This document shows, piece by piece, positions 30,542 to 44,515 of a stretch of 64,000 nucleotides of DNA; position 1 is the first letter of the stretch; every line of letters starts with the position of its first letter. The DNA comes from Adiantum capillus-veneris (lineage: Eukaryota; Streptophyta; Polypodiopsida; Polypodiales; Pteridaceae). Both the position numbers and the translations under genes were made by a program. The DNA is taken from the NCBI GenBank assembly GCA_014529385.2, contig CM043944.1:52017268-52081267 (forward strand), in the 5' to 3' direction. Under the pieces are notes generated by a model. That model had not been told where the DNA came from. It did not search any database and saw only the letters and a list, made by a program, of their open reading frames with translations.

Positions 30542-30579
<38 letters not shown>
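30455..30579. repeat. (GT)n-(TA)n array containing a 28-bp stub of the E2 LTR start
   Basis: The (GT)n array (from about 30457) passes into (TA)n. At 30518-30545 the first 28 bases of the E2-family LTR (TGATAGCCG ... TTTGTAAT) appear, followed again by (AT)n up to 30579, where the complete LTR begins. Confidence 0.85.
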
Positions 30580-33338
<2,759 letters not shown>

Positions 33339-33377
<39 letters not shown>

Positions 33378-33767
33378 TGTGTGAGTGTGTGTATAAAAAA
33401 CATAACATTCTATATGACTGACTTTGTATAAAAAACGTAGCAATTTTTTTAGTTAAGTTATATATATGATTCCATATTGCCATTTTATATATATGTGTGT
33501 GTTTTTGGTAGTGTGTATATATAATTATTTTAGTTAAGTTATATACATTACTATGCGTGTGTATAAATGATTTTGTGGGTATGTGTAAACAACGTAGCAT
33601 TTTTTAAAAGTAAGATATTTAACGTAGCATTTTTTAAAATTGAGTGTATGTGCACATAGTTTAAGTTAAGATATTTTTAAGTTGAGTGTATGTGTATTTT
33701 TTTAAGTTAAGATATTTAAGTTGAGTGTATGTGCACATAAGATATTTAACTGTGCACATAGTTTTTC

Positions 33768-33819
<52 letters not shown>

Positions 33820-33890
33820 ATAACTTAACTTTAAGAATGCTACGTTTTTTATACACACAAACACATACAATCATTTTTTTAAATATATGG

Positions 33891-33930
<40 letters not shown>

Positions 33931-33991
33931 CATAGTATTTTTTTAGTAAAACTATATATATGAATCCATGTTGTGTATATCTTTGTGTGTG

Positions 33992-34025
<34 letters not shown>

Positions 34026-34087
34026 AATGAATGTGTGTGTGTGAGTGTTTATACCACAATATCATTTTTGTAATATATGGTGTGTGT
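33339..34087. repeat. AT- and GT-microsatellite region
   Basis: (AT)n from 33339 to about 33374, (GT)n near 33774-33818 and 33890-33924, AT again near 34002-34023. Between them short units recur (GTATAAAAAACATAG-like; AAGTTAAGATATTTAAG-like). Open frames here are artefacts of dinucleotide runs. I see no gene. Confidence 0.8.
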
Positions 34088-34302
34088 GAAAAAAGTAGTA
34101 GTTGAGATGAAAGTGGAGTGAAGTTTAAATGGAGTTTTAATTGAGATTGAAGTGGAGTGAAGTGAAAGTGAAGTTTTTCTGTGAAGAAGGAGATGAAAGT
34201 GGAGTGAAGAGAAAGTGGAGTTTTGCTGTGAAGAAGAAGGAGTAAGAGAAGACAAGGTACTGTGTGTGTGTGTATATTTTCTACTCACGTATGTGTGTGT
34301 GT

Positions 34303-34340
<38 letters not shown>
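34088..34340 (+). repeat. Left member of an inverted repeat around the methyltransferase gene
   Basis: Contains AAAGTGGAGTTTTGCTGTGA followed by AGAAG (near 34212), then TTTTCTACTCACGT and (GT)n. The reverse complements of these three blocks, in mirrored order, occur at about 42340-42450 and again at about 42650-42770. The microsatellite faces inwards on both sides. Confidence 0.6.
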
Positions 34341-34343
<3 letters not shown>

Positions 34344-34738
34344 TACCAGCGCACGCTCGCCCGATCCACCGGAGGAGGTCCAATGGAGGTCCAATGGAGA
34401 TCCTATTGGAGCTCCCCCATGCCTTTCAGGAGATTCCCATGCCTTGAAAGGCATGGTGGAGCTCTAATAGAGCTCCAATGGAGCTCCTAATGAAGCTCTC
34501 CCATGCCTTGAAAGGCATGGTGAGAAAGCAGCGCGCGCGCTACCTTCTCACCATGCCTTTCAAGGCATGGGGGAGCTCCAATAGGAGCTCCATTGGACCT
34601 CCTCCATTCCTTGAAAGGCATGGTGAGAGGGCAGCGCGCGCGCTTCTTTCTCACCATGCCTTTCAAGGCATGGAGGAGCTCCAATGGAGCTTCCATTGGA
34701 CCTCCTCCGGTGGATCGGGCGAGCGTACGTAGGTAAGC
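34341..34738. repeat. Foldback element of about 400 bp with long inverted arms
   Basis: The left arm starts gcttacc, then GCTCGCCCGATCCACCGGAG and GAGGTCCAATGG. The right arm (about 34690-34738) is its reverse complement, ending ggtaagc. The interior is built from repeated GGAGCTCCAAT and CATGCCTTTCAAGGCATG palindromes and two gcgcgcgc runs. The arms continue outwards as (GT)n and (CA)n, extending the palindrome. No coding function is expected. Confidence 0.8.
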
Positions 34739-35104
34739 ACACACACACACACACTCACACACACACAGTGATACACACTTGCATACACACACATCAAAAC
34801 ACTTGCACACATAGCACAAACACACACACAGTCATGTATACGCACACACATTACACTTGCATACACACACATACATATATACATACACCCACATATATAA
34901 ACACTTGCATTCACAACATCAACACACTTGCATACATACACACATACACATATAAACACTTGCATTCACAACATCAACACACTTGCATACATAGCACAAA
35001 CACACACACAATCATGCATACATCCACACACACACACATATAAACACTTGCATTCACACACATTAATACACTTGCATACACACATATTAAACACACTTAG
35101 AGTA
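34739..35104. repeat. CA-rich minisatellite
   Basis: Irregular tandem copies of an ACACTTGCATACACACA-type unit with TATAAACACTTGCATTCACA variants. Open frames on both strands come from the period and have no coding support. Confidence 0.8.
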
Positions 35105-35805
35105 ACAATTACAATGATGTAAAAACAGGTCGTTGTAGAGAAGAGGTATACAAATGTCAAAGTGGATTTGTATTTTTCCTTGCCATGAGAAAGTTGAGAA
35201 TGGTTTTTTTTTTTTAATTTGCATTTTGCGCCGTTATGCTGCCGAAATTTAGAATTTTATATTTATATTGTCAAGCATATACACACATACACATATATAA
35301 ACACTTTTATTCACAACATCAACACACTTGCATACACACACATATTACACTTACATTCACACACACATAATCATGCACACATCCACTTGCATACACACAC
35401 ATACATACATACATACACCCACATATATAAACACGTGCATTCACAACATCAATACACTTGCATACATACACACATACACATATATAAACACTTGTATTCA
35501 CAACATCAACACACTTGCATACATAGCACAAACACACACACAATCATGCATACATCCACACACACACACATATAAACACTTGCACTCACACACTTTAACA
35601 CACTTGCATACACACTTACAATAACAATTACAATGATTTAAGAACAGGTCGTTGTAGAGAAGAGGTATACAAATGTCAAAGTGGATTTGTATTTTTCCTT
35701 GCCATGAGCAAGTTGAGAATGGTTTTTTTTTTTTAATTTGCATTTTACGCCGTTATGCTACCGAAATTTAGAATTTTATATTTGTATTGTCATTGCTAAG
35801 AAGAT
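35105..35805. repeat. Direct duplication with 519-bp period upstream of the methyltransferase gene
   Basis: AGGTCGTTGTAGAGAAGAGG occurs at about 35128 and 35647. The shared block continues through GAGAATGG, a T-run, and GCCGTTATGCTGCCGAAATT in the first copy (GCTACCG in the second). The CA-rich minisatellite lies between copies. The second copy ends just before the gene start at 35831 and could contain its promoter. Confidence 0.8.
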
Positions 35806-35830
35806 TTTTGTTGTTTGTGGTTAATAGATT

Positions 35831-38800
35831 ATGGCTCGTACACCATCTAAACGTGGCAGGACAGGTATCTCTCAAAGTAAGTTCAAATACATTAAGCTAT
35901 TTGTTTTCTTTTCTTTTGTCTCATCATACTCACTAAACTATTTGTGTTCTTATTGTCTTTTGCTTGTAGGAGTAGGATACACATTAAGGTCTGGCACTAC
36001 AGGGCATAGGGCCAATGCACGATCTTCCATTGCTTCTTCCAATGTCCATCGAAAGGAGGATATTTTGGGTGATGTGCATGAAGAAGAGGATATATTGAGT
36101 GATGTGCATGAAGAAGAGGTGTTCATAGATATTCATGCTACACAAGGTGAATTGGTGGCTCACAGCGTGTCTGAAGCAACAACAATTGTTGCTAAACCTC
36201 CCGATCATCCAACAGTATTCGGAAAGGATGTTTATGGTCGAATATTGGAGGAGATTGTAGAGGGTTTTATTGTAAAGAGAGGTGGGGAACCTCCTCGAAT
36301 TCCTCTTTGCAGATTGATGGAAAATGAAGCCATTAGAGCGGTGGGTCCAAGCATTGAGGGCTTGGTGAAAAGGTTTGAGATATCTGGATACAGTGTGCTT
36401 GGAGCTCCATTTCTTGTGTCATTTAAGAAGCCAGGCCATGATCAACATTATGTTTCCGACTTAGACAAAGATGAATGGGGGCCTATTTGGCGAGAAATAA
36501 GCGATGATTTTGATAATTCCCTTCCCCTTGAGTGGGAAGACTTAAGGGGAAAAAAATTTATCGTTTGGGATGGTAATCACCGTTTGAAAACTTGGATGAG
36601 CTTAATAAAAACACGTAAGTGATTTCTTTTTTGTTTAATGTAAAGTTGACTTGTATTACTCTATGCTTTCTAATTTTCTTTTTTGTTGTTGTAGAATTTT
36701 CAATGATAAAGTGGAGACATTGTTCTGTGAAATGTCAATTTGTCTTTGTTGATAGAACTGCAGAGGGGGAGCTTATGCTAGCTTTGCGCTCTCAAAATGA
36801 GTAAGCACATTTGTTGTTTTGAACGTTATTGCTATTACTTTATCGATATCATTCTACTGCCATTTAATTTAAGATATTGTGGTTTAGGATTGGTAGAACC
36901 ACTGTGAGCACAAATTTTGGGCAGGAGATCTTCTTGTTCCAAAAACTGGCTGTGGCAAGCAAAGATTCTTTAATGAAATACTTTCCCCAAGATTGGATTC
37001 GATGGATAGAGGTAGAGCTTGCTTGTGAGAAGAAGGCATCTAAAGGGAGTTGGTACAACGCTCCTGCTCTTTTATTAGCAATGCTCATATGGAAGGTATA
37101 TTTTTTTGCCTTAAATTACACTTTTTATGTAAATTCTAAAGCTTGACATTATTTTGTAAAATCTTACTTTTTTTTTCATTTGCTCTACAAAAGGAAGACT
37201 TTAACTTGTCTCTTATCAAAGAGATGCAAGAGATCAATGATCCCTCGATTTCACTGCCAGAAAAGGAAATGGTTGCTCGAGGAAGAGTAGAAAAAATATT
37301 CAAAGAAAGAGCTTATAAGGTAAACACTTTCTCTTCTCCCCGTTTATGTTTCAATTTCTACAAAATTGTAAGTTGACATGTCATTTGAATTTGATATATT
37401 TGATTGAAAAATTGATTTTATTTGATCTCGTGCTAATGTAACATTGATGTTGGCCATTGCCAACCCCGCCAATAGCCAAGGGTTCTTCTCTTTATTATTT
37501 AACTTCAATTGGATAAGAGAAAAGGATCAAGTGGGCCTTACAAGAGACAAAGTCCACTCTTTAGCAACTTCTAAAATATCACCAGAGAGGTAATAATTTT
37601 TGTATAAAAAATACACATGAAATCATCAAATGAATCAATGCATTTATGGTTTGTTTATTGTTTGCTCTATAGGAAAAAGGAAATATTGCACTCTTTGATG
37701 CATTGCCGTGTAGATGATGTTACTTCTGAGCGTTATATTAGTGCAATGAAATTTAGAATGTACTTGCGTAAAGAGTGGTATTGGGGAAGTATCTTGAAGC
37801 AATGCTTGAGGATCAAAGGGAAAATGATTGAAGAAATTCCGGAGGGCTTTGAAGCATGGTTTCATCACCAATTGAGGGACCACATTGATAAAGCTTTTGT
37901 GGAGCTTTGGAGTAAGCTCAACACAAAAGAGTCGGATGAAAAAATTCCAGAGCTTATGGAATCTTCAAGGAGAGTATTATTCAGGTAATACAATTGATAT
38001 CTTTATGGTTGTTATTCTATTTTTTACTTAGAGTTTGTATAATAAATAAGTCACTTAGGAAAGGAGCTCAAATAAAGTTAACTGCATTTTATGTAGATGG
38101 CTAATTCAGCTTTACGATCAAACTTTGTTAGAGAAGTTGCCAATTGTTGTTGAAAGTTGGAGAGACCTCTCTTGTGAGGAGTGTATGTATCCACTATGGA
38201 TGAGAGATTATGGTTTGATTGCTTGGGAAATTGAGTATTGCCCTTGGTGGCTAGATTACACTCAAGGCACCTACCCACGTGATGGAGGGAACTTATATAA
38301 AGGTTATTTTTGACATTTATAAAAACTACAAAATTGTTAAAGTGCTCATACTATTTAGATTATGTTTGTGAGAAATATATTTTTATTTGCTTTAGAGCAC
38401 ATTCTTGAAAGAAATGAAAATGGTTTTGAGGAGATTGGCTCAGCTTCCAAGAAAGCCACCTCTTCGAAAAGAGTAAACAATAGTACAATCTGCTCTATAA
38501 AGAAACGATTGGATTTTGTTAGATCCAAGAAGCCCAAGAAGTCTCCCAGAAAGAACCAAAAAGGTGCTCAAGGCTCACCAGGTAAACTTGCTTGTATAGA
38601 TATCTAGCTGTCACTTTCTTTCTACTCAACAATTCTTGATGAAATATTTTATTTTCTGATTATGCAGTGCCTTCCATAGATTGTGATGTGAACGTTATTG
38701 GGAACATGCTAGATGTTTACAAAATTTCTCTCGATGATGAGAAATGGTAAACACATGTGAAAAGAAAGACTAACTATGTGTGATGTGTGTTGTGAATGTT

Positions 38801-39846
38801 TGAAATACATTTATTTGATCGTATGCAGGATCTTGGATTTTCTTCATTCAGCCCATGTTGATGAGGAAAAGAGCAATGAAGTGGCCTCTCTTTTGTTTGC
38901 GGATTTTTCAACAAACTTTAAAGTTGAAAATTTTTCAGAGAACGAGGTATGCATCCTTCAAAACCACAATGGACAGTCTATGATAGTTTTGGAACTTTAA
39001 TTAAATTAACAATGCGTATTATGAAGGTCCCTCCATGGAATCAATTCTCTCAAAAATTAAGTAAGAAAGTGGCCGTAATAGCTTAAAAGTATGTGGTAGA
39101 CAATGGGTGGTACATCACCCTAAGCTCCACTGATCACTTTGGCATTGTGTCTAGCCATGCCATCGAGATGGGATTCAAAATGATGCACACCATCCTTATT
39201 TTGATCCCCGATGGTTATGTGCGAAAGACCATTGAGATTGAGAGAGTAAGTAAATTTATTTGTTGATTGAAAATCATGCTTGTAGTTTTCTTCAATTAGA
39301 TCACATTCTAATTGTAATTTGTAGGTGGAAACACTATTGCTAGGATTGTTTTATCGTAAGGGTTAACGTCCTATCTACGATTGACGAGATGGAGAGAGCA
39401 TGGACAACAACTCTTTCGATGCCAAGTCTGGAATACTGGTGGAGCGCGCCGACGGAGAGTACATTGGAGGACACACTCTTAGAGGTGCCGTCAAGCGTAG
39501 CCTTGACTTCTTTCGGTAAGAATATATGCTTCCTACTATGCGTTATTGGACTATGTTACATAAAGTAAAAATACGCATATTTTTTGCTTTTTTTAGCTGG
39601 CTTGTGCGGACATTTACTGCGGAGCACACCTACATTGTTGATATGTTTTCTGGATGTGGTGGCTTGGGCAATGTTTGCGTTGAGTTGTCTAGACACTGTC
39701 TCTGCATAGATAGTGATCCAGAGGTCTTCCATCAACATCTTTCACGCTTCAAGGCTCCATGTGTACGTGCTATTTCAGCAGTTGATGCAGATAGCGATGA
39801 GGAGACTGATTGGCAACAATATGATCCCGGATCACATTGCCCTTGA
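35831..39846 (+). pseudogene. ParB-like domain plus DNA methyltransferase gene, 14 exons, broken
   Basis: Exons with GT-AG borders: 35831-35876, 35970-36614, 36695-36800, 36888-37095, 37194-37319, 37476-37589, 37673-37984, 38097-38302, 38396-38581, 38668-38746, 38829-38946, 39027-39245, 39325-39515, 39597-39846; about 935 codons. Phases agree at every junction except 37319/37476, which is off by two bases. Exon 2 has F-I-V-W-D-G-N-H-R-L-K, the ParB/sulfiredoxin-type G-N-H-R motif. The middle (exons 3-8) is Trp-rich and unassigned, ending in a Lys-rich linker. Exon 11 has P-P-W-N, the remnant of a [DN]-P-P-[WY] catalytic box, with Val where Asp/Asn is expected. Exon 13 has I-V-D-M-F-S-G-C-G-G, the AdoMet site. 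The order PPW then FxGxG is beta class (N6-adenine or N4-cytosine). In-frame stops at 39084, 39364 and 39382 make it inactive as read. Confidence 0.72.
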
Positions 39847-40080
39847 TTGACATCAACATTGGTATTATCTATCATTTTTTCTAGTTTGTGATTTTTATGG
39901 AACGACGTGTGACCATGGTGTTTGGGTGCCACTTTTTTGGTATTACTGAAGACATGTTGTTGGTGTTGATCATCCTGATCAATTCAGCCATGATTTCATA
40001 TTTATTATACTAGATAGAAGTTTGTTGAGAGCTTTGGATTTACCAAAGTAATATACCAACATATTCTTTTTTGCTTATGT
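39847..40080. other. Downstream flank of the methyltransferase gene
   Basis: AT-rich sequence after the TGA at 39844-39846. I see no ORF or repeat; a 3' untranslated region is the simplest reading. Confidence 0.4.
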
Positions 40081-40560
40081 AATTTCTTCTTCACGTGAGC
40101 ATTCGCTGCTACACGGAAGCAAGTATGGAATGGGAATTTTTTTAGTTTGAATTTTCATACCGTTATGCTGCCGAAATTTTGATTGCTTATCAATATAATC
40201 ATGCTTTTTGTTCATGTTTGAAAACATAATCATGATTTCACGTATACAGAAAAGTTAGTCAAGCTTCACGGAAGCAAGTATGGAATGGGAAATTTTTTTG
40301 TTTGTATTTTCGCGCCGTTATGCTGTCGAAATTTTGATTGCTTGTGAATATAATCATGCTTTTTGTTCATGTTTAGAAACATAATCATGGTTTCATGTAT
40401 ACACAAAATTTAGGCAAGCTTCACGGAAGCAAGTATAGAATAGGAAAGCTTAACAAAAGTTAGGCAAGCTTTCACAGAAGCAAGTATGGAATGGTTTTAT
40501 TTTTATTTTTCACGTTGTTATGTGTCAAAATTTTATTTGCTTGTCACTATTTCTTTACAC
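40081..40560. repeat. Tandem repeats with TTATGCTGCCGAAATTTT
   Basis: CACGGAAGCAAGTATGGAAT recurs near 40112, 40267, 40421 and 40472, with a basic period of about 155. Two units carry CCGTTATGCTG[CT]CGAAATTTTG (about 40160, 40316) and a third a degraded form. The same GTTATGCTGCCGAAATTT block ends both direct repeats upstream of the gene (about 35233, 35753), in the same orientation. Confidence 0.8.
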
Positions 40561-41400
40561 TGTCGGTCTAAGAATATATATAGTTTTATATATAATATTT
40601 ATATTATATATATATAATATCTTTTTATTTATTTATTTATATGTGTGTGCTTATGTACGTAAGGAGATCTTCAACTCGGTAAAGTGTTTTTAAGTACTTG
40701 TTTATACAATATATATAGTTATTTATATGTATGTGTTTATGTACGTATGCAGTTCTTCAACTCAGTAAAGCGTTCTTAATTACTATTTTATATGCAAGAG
40801 TCTATGCGTGTATCATTACTTTGAGTTCTTCGCCCAAACAAGTACAACCATCAATATTTTTTAGATTCCTAGTTTCAAATTGGCTTATTAGGCATTCATC
40901 CTTGTTTGCAACAACACCTACATGGACAAGAAAGTATATTCTACTAAAAGTAGGGTAAATACTAAAGACATGCTCATCTTTTTCTTGCATTATATAAAAA
41001 ACTCACATAGATTTTCTTTACATTTGGCTTTCAAATAGCTTGTAGTTACATTTGATGGTTCAGTTTAGCTACAAGATATCAACAATACCCTAAATTATGA
41101 CAGATCTTGAAGATGTGTTAGTAGACCAGGCCGATTAAAAGTATCACAGCTACTTCAATAATAATAAGTCAGACAGAGACATATGAATTATTCTCGCCAA
41201 GGCACTGAAGAGTGGAACACCATCATATAGTTAAAATAAGCATCATATAATTAAAATAAGTTGTTTACATGATTAGGTAGGGCTTCAAACCTGCACACAC
41301 ACACACACACACATAGTACAACTTGCATCACACTAGTACAATTTATCATGTGCTAGTGCATATTTATTTAACTATATTATTTAGTGCATAATTATTTAAA
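40561..41400. other. AT-rich intergenic sequence
   Basis: Short AT and CA runs and two variant copies of a 'gtgtttatgtacgta ... cttcaactc[ag]gtaaag' segment (about 40650 and 40730). No coding region is supported. Confidence 0.6.
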
Positions 41401-41407
41401 TCTTGCC

Positions 41408-41764
41408 TCAATCTTCAACCACATTAGAGCCAGAGATGTCGACCAGGTTGATTGTGCGTTTGCAGACAAACAAATGGTCAATCTCCGCCTGTAAAGCGGC
41501 CCTTCGAGAGCTATCTATGTACCCCAATGTATCCCACTTTCCCAGAGCTTCTCGCATTGTCTCAAATCCATCATTGAGTTCCTGGTCTCCGGTGTTGCGA
41601 GCGTGATTAAGGTGGTTGAACATCCGGATCGCCTTGTTTGTGTCACGCTCTCTCTGTGTAAACGTCTTCTTTTCTTCAAGGGGTACGTTGGGGGGGAGTT
41701 TGTGAAGCTCTTCATGGATTTTTGCAACTACCTCATTACCAGTAGTTGCATATCCTATAGGCAT
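41408..41764 (-). CDS. Hypothetical protein, 118 aa, charged and helical
   Basis: Open frame with protein-like composition: L-E-E-K-K-T-F-T-Q-R-E-R-D-T-N-K-A near residue 30, then R-M-F-N-H-L-N-H-A-R and a regular amphipathic-looking region to residue 105. No family is recognised. The frame begins M-P-I-G-Y-A and has no obvious intron. It lies between the methyltransferase gene and the right inverted repeat, on the opposite strand. It could be a small gene carried with the same unit, an exon of a larger lost gene, or chance. Confidence 0.4.
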   Translation of the reverse strand: MPIGYATTGNEVVAKIHEELHKLPPNVPLEEKKTFTQRERDTNKAIRMFNHLNHARNTGDQELNDGFETMREALGKWDTLGYIDSSRRAALQAEIDHLFVCKRTINLVDISGSNVVED

Positions 41765-42299
41765 TGTATAAGTACAGGGAAAATGAAAAAATCTCTCTTG
41801 ATTAGCACCTCCGATTCACTTGTGCAGCATATGGTGCTTGCCTTGTAACATTTATATAGGCTAAAGCACCATGCTCTCAAAAAGCATTGATAGTGATGGA
41901 AGAGTGGCATGTGTTAGTGACATGAGGGGTCCCATGCAGCATATGCTAACTGCTAAATTGGAGCGTGAAATAATATATGCATGATTTGTCAATATGAATA
42001 TTATAATCGTCTACTACTCCACCACTAACTTTTAAAGTGGGGTGTGCAATAAAATATGCATGATTTTTCACTACGATTATTATTCCCTTATAAGATTTAT
42101 AATCATCTAAAAGTGCAATGAGTAGACAACACTAACTGCCTCTCTAAGGGCTCGGGAAACACTATGATTATTATTCTTCTATGAATACTATAGGCATATA
42201 ATAGTGCAATGAGTAACCACCACTAACTGCATCTCTAAGGGCACGGAAAACATTATTTGTGGACCCGTCTTTGGAACCTTTTCACACGCATATGAACAG

Positions 42300-42392
<93 letters not shown>

Positions 42393-42615
42393 AGTAGAAA
42401 ACGTGCACACAACCTACTTCTTCACAGCAAAACTCCACTTTCATCTCAATTAAAATGTGGGATATTTATAAAATATATAAATTAAACCAACACATAAACA
42501 ATTCTATACCAAGATACTAAATGAAATAATTTGAACTGGCTTGAGAACCTTCTTGCCCAAACTTGAGCCGGACTTTTTTCATTTTGAACCTATCTTTCCT
42601 CTCTCCCCCTCATCT

Positions 42616-42696
<81 letters not shown>

Positions 42697-42935
42697 GAGT
42701 AGAAAACGTGCACACAACCTCCTTCTTCACAACAAAACTCCACTTTTACTTAACTCCACTTTCATCTCAATTAAAATGTAGGATATTTATAAAATATATA
42801 CATTAAACCAACACATAAACAATTCTATACCAAGTTACTAAATGAAATAATTTGAACCGGCTTGAGAACCTTCTTGCCCAAACTTTAGCCGGACTTTTTT
42901 CATTTTGAACCTATCTTTCCTCTGTCCCCCCATCT

Positions 42936-42993
<58 letters not shown>

Positions 42994-43000
42994 GTCGGTA
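42300..43000 (-). repeat. Right inverted-repeat member, duplicated (period about 330 bp)
   Basis: Each unit is (CT)n-(CA)n, then GTGAGTAGAAAACGTGCACA, CTTCTTCACA[GA]CAAAACTCC, ATCTCAATTAAAATGT and a unique AT-rich part ending AGCCGGACTTTTTTC. Units begin near 42306 and 42619; a third (CT)n starts near 42938. They are inverted relative to 34088-34340. Confidence 0.8.
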
Positions 43001-43530
43001 CTCTCACACCCTGATCCTATCTCTATTTCACAAGTATGTTTTTCTCTCTCCGTCTAATCCTTCTTCTCTCTCCTTCCCTCGGTACTTATTTAACATACCA
43101 CAATGCCACCTTAGAGAGCATACATATGAGTGGAATCCATGCTTCTATAAACTCGAAAAAGCATCACCTGTAGCAAAAAAACAAGAATTGATTAACTCAC
43201 AAATAAAATTAACCCCACTCTTACACATCCAACGCTCATAGTGGAAACGTAGGTACAAAGTAGTGCGCACTTTCAAATATCGTATCCCTATACTTGAAGC
43301 CCCCACCTTACACTTGTAGTTATCTCCTTAGAGCACTCCCTCAAACCATTCCCCAATTATCTCCAAATACCAGTTTTAGTGCTTCATACATGACATTCTT
43401 TCTACAAAACATAGTAGGTGTGACACAGAATGGCAATGTCTTGAACACGTGTACAAAAACATGCACGGGGAAGCACCAATTAAGCCCTACTAATCTGGAA
43501 GCCTTCCCAAATTTTAATGAGGAGAAAATA

Positions 43531-44220
43531 TCAAAAAGCATCTTCTCCTTCACTGAGAAGAGTGACCACACAAGCATCAGGTCGTGGCCATTCCGGACTC
43601 AGTAATGAAGGTTTTTCAACAGCAATGATCTTACCATATCCATCCTTCGAGGACGGCACTATATACGTGTGTGAGTAGAAGAAGATTTTACGTTGCAACA
43701 GAATCGAAGGTGGCAAGTTGGGAAGCATCATAACACCAATGTCTACATGAAGAGCATTGAAGGTTCCTTTGAGACTCTTGATTGGTTGTTCCTCAACAAA
43801 GTTGGATGAAAATATCTATGACAACACCAAAAACTATCAAGTCAAAAACAAATAACAAGCGTTTACAATTAGCAACGAACAATGTTTTACGACTTACAAT
43901 GTATTGGGAAATCTCTTGAGCTTCCATTCCTCAAGCGCATGGAATGCCAAGAGTACACGTGTTGAACAATGGCCACTGTGCCATTGATTCTATGGTTCTT
44001 GAAACCAAGAAGTCTCCCCTTCCAATGTTAGCAAGGCTGCCACGGTTTTGAACTTGATGAGGCCCGATAGTTGCAGGTTGCATGAAGATCCAAGATCCTT
44101 TAGAAAACACTTGCAGCATGCATTCCCCATCAGAATCCCTAGTGTTATGCAAGCAAACCGCCTCTATCTCATCCTTTGGCTTCCTTGAAGTGGAGGGGCT
44201 TGATATGGTAGCACCAGAAG
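43531..44220 (-). pseudogene. Degenerate protein-coding remnant, two open segments
   Basis: Minus strand from about 44220 reads an open segment with C-M-L-Q-V-F-S-K-G-S-W-I-F-M-Q-P, a TGA near 43943, then a donor-like ATT|GTAAGT near 43898. An open segment (about 43813-43531) follows with L-K-G-T-F-N-A-L-H-V-D-I-G and P-S-I-L-L-Q-R-K-I-F-F-Y-S-H. The composition is gene-like and codon positions are coherent, but I do not recognise it. It is possibly an old host or transposon gene. Confidence 0.3.
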
Positions 44221-44282
44221 AAGAAGAGTTGTGGTGTTAGACAGAGAGGCATGTTGCTTCAGGAATGAAATAAGAAGGAATG

Positions 44283-44515
44283 GTTGAATGGGAAACAAGG
44301 GGAGAAGAAGTAGTTCAAATGGATGGTGTGGATGAAAGGGGGAGACATGTCGTGCAGCTATGGAAAGCTTCCATTTGTGATGCAGCTATGGAAATCTTGG
44401 TGAGAGGGGGAGAAGTGGCTCAATGGGAAGTGAGGGGAGAAGAAGTAGTTCAAAGGGATGGTGTGGATGAAAGGAGGAGACAAGTGGTGCAGCTATGGAA
44501 AGATTCCTCGTGTGC
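44283..44515. repeat. Tandem repeat, about 134-bp unit
   Basis: GGGAGAAGAAGTAGTTCAAA and GGTGTGGATGAAAG, followed by GCAGCTATGGAAAG, occur near 44299 and 44432. The repeat abuts the end of the truncated E5b gag, so this may be the site where the element was broken. Confidence 0.7.

Noticed and set aside
34684-35624. Several 80-120-aa His/Thr- or Cys/Val-rich ORFs on both strands
   Set aside because: Products of CA/GT periodic sequence; both strands are open for the same reason.
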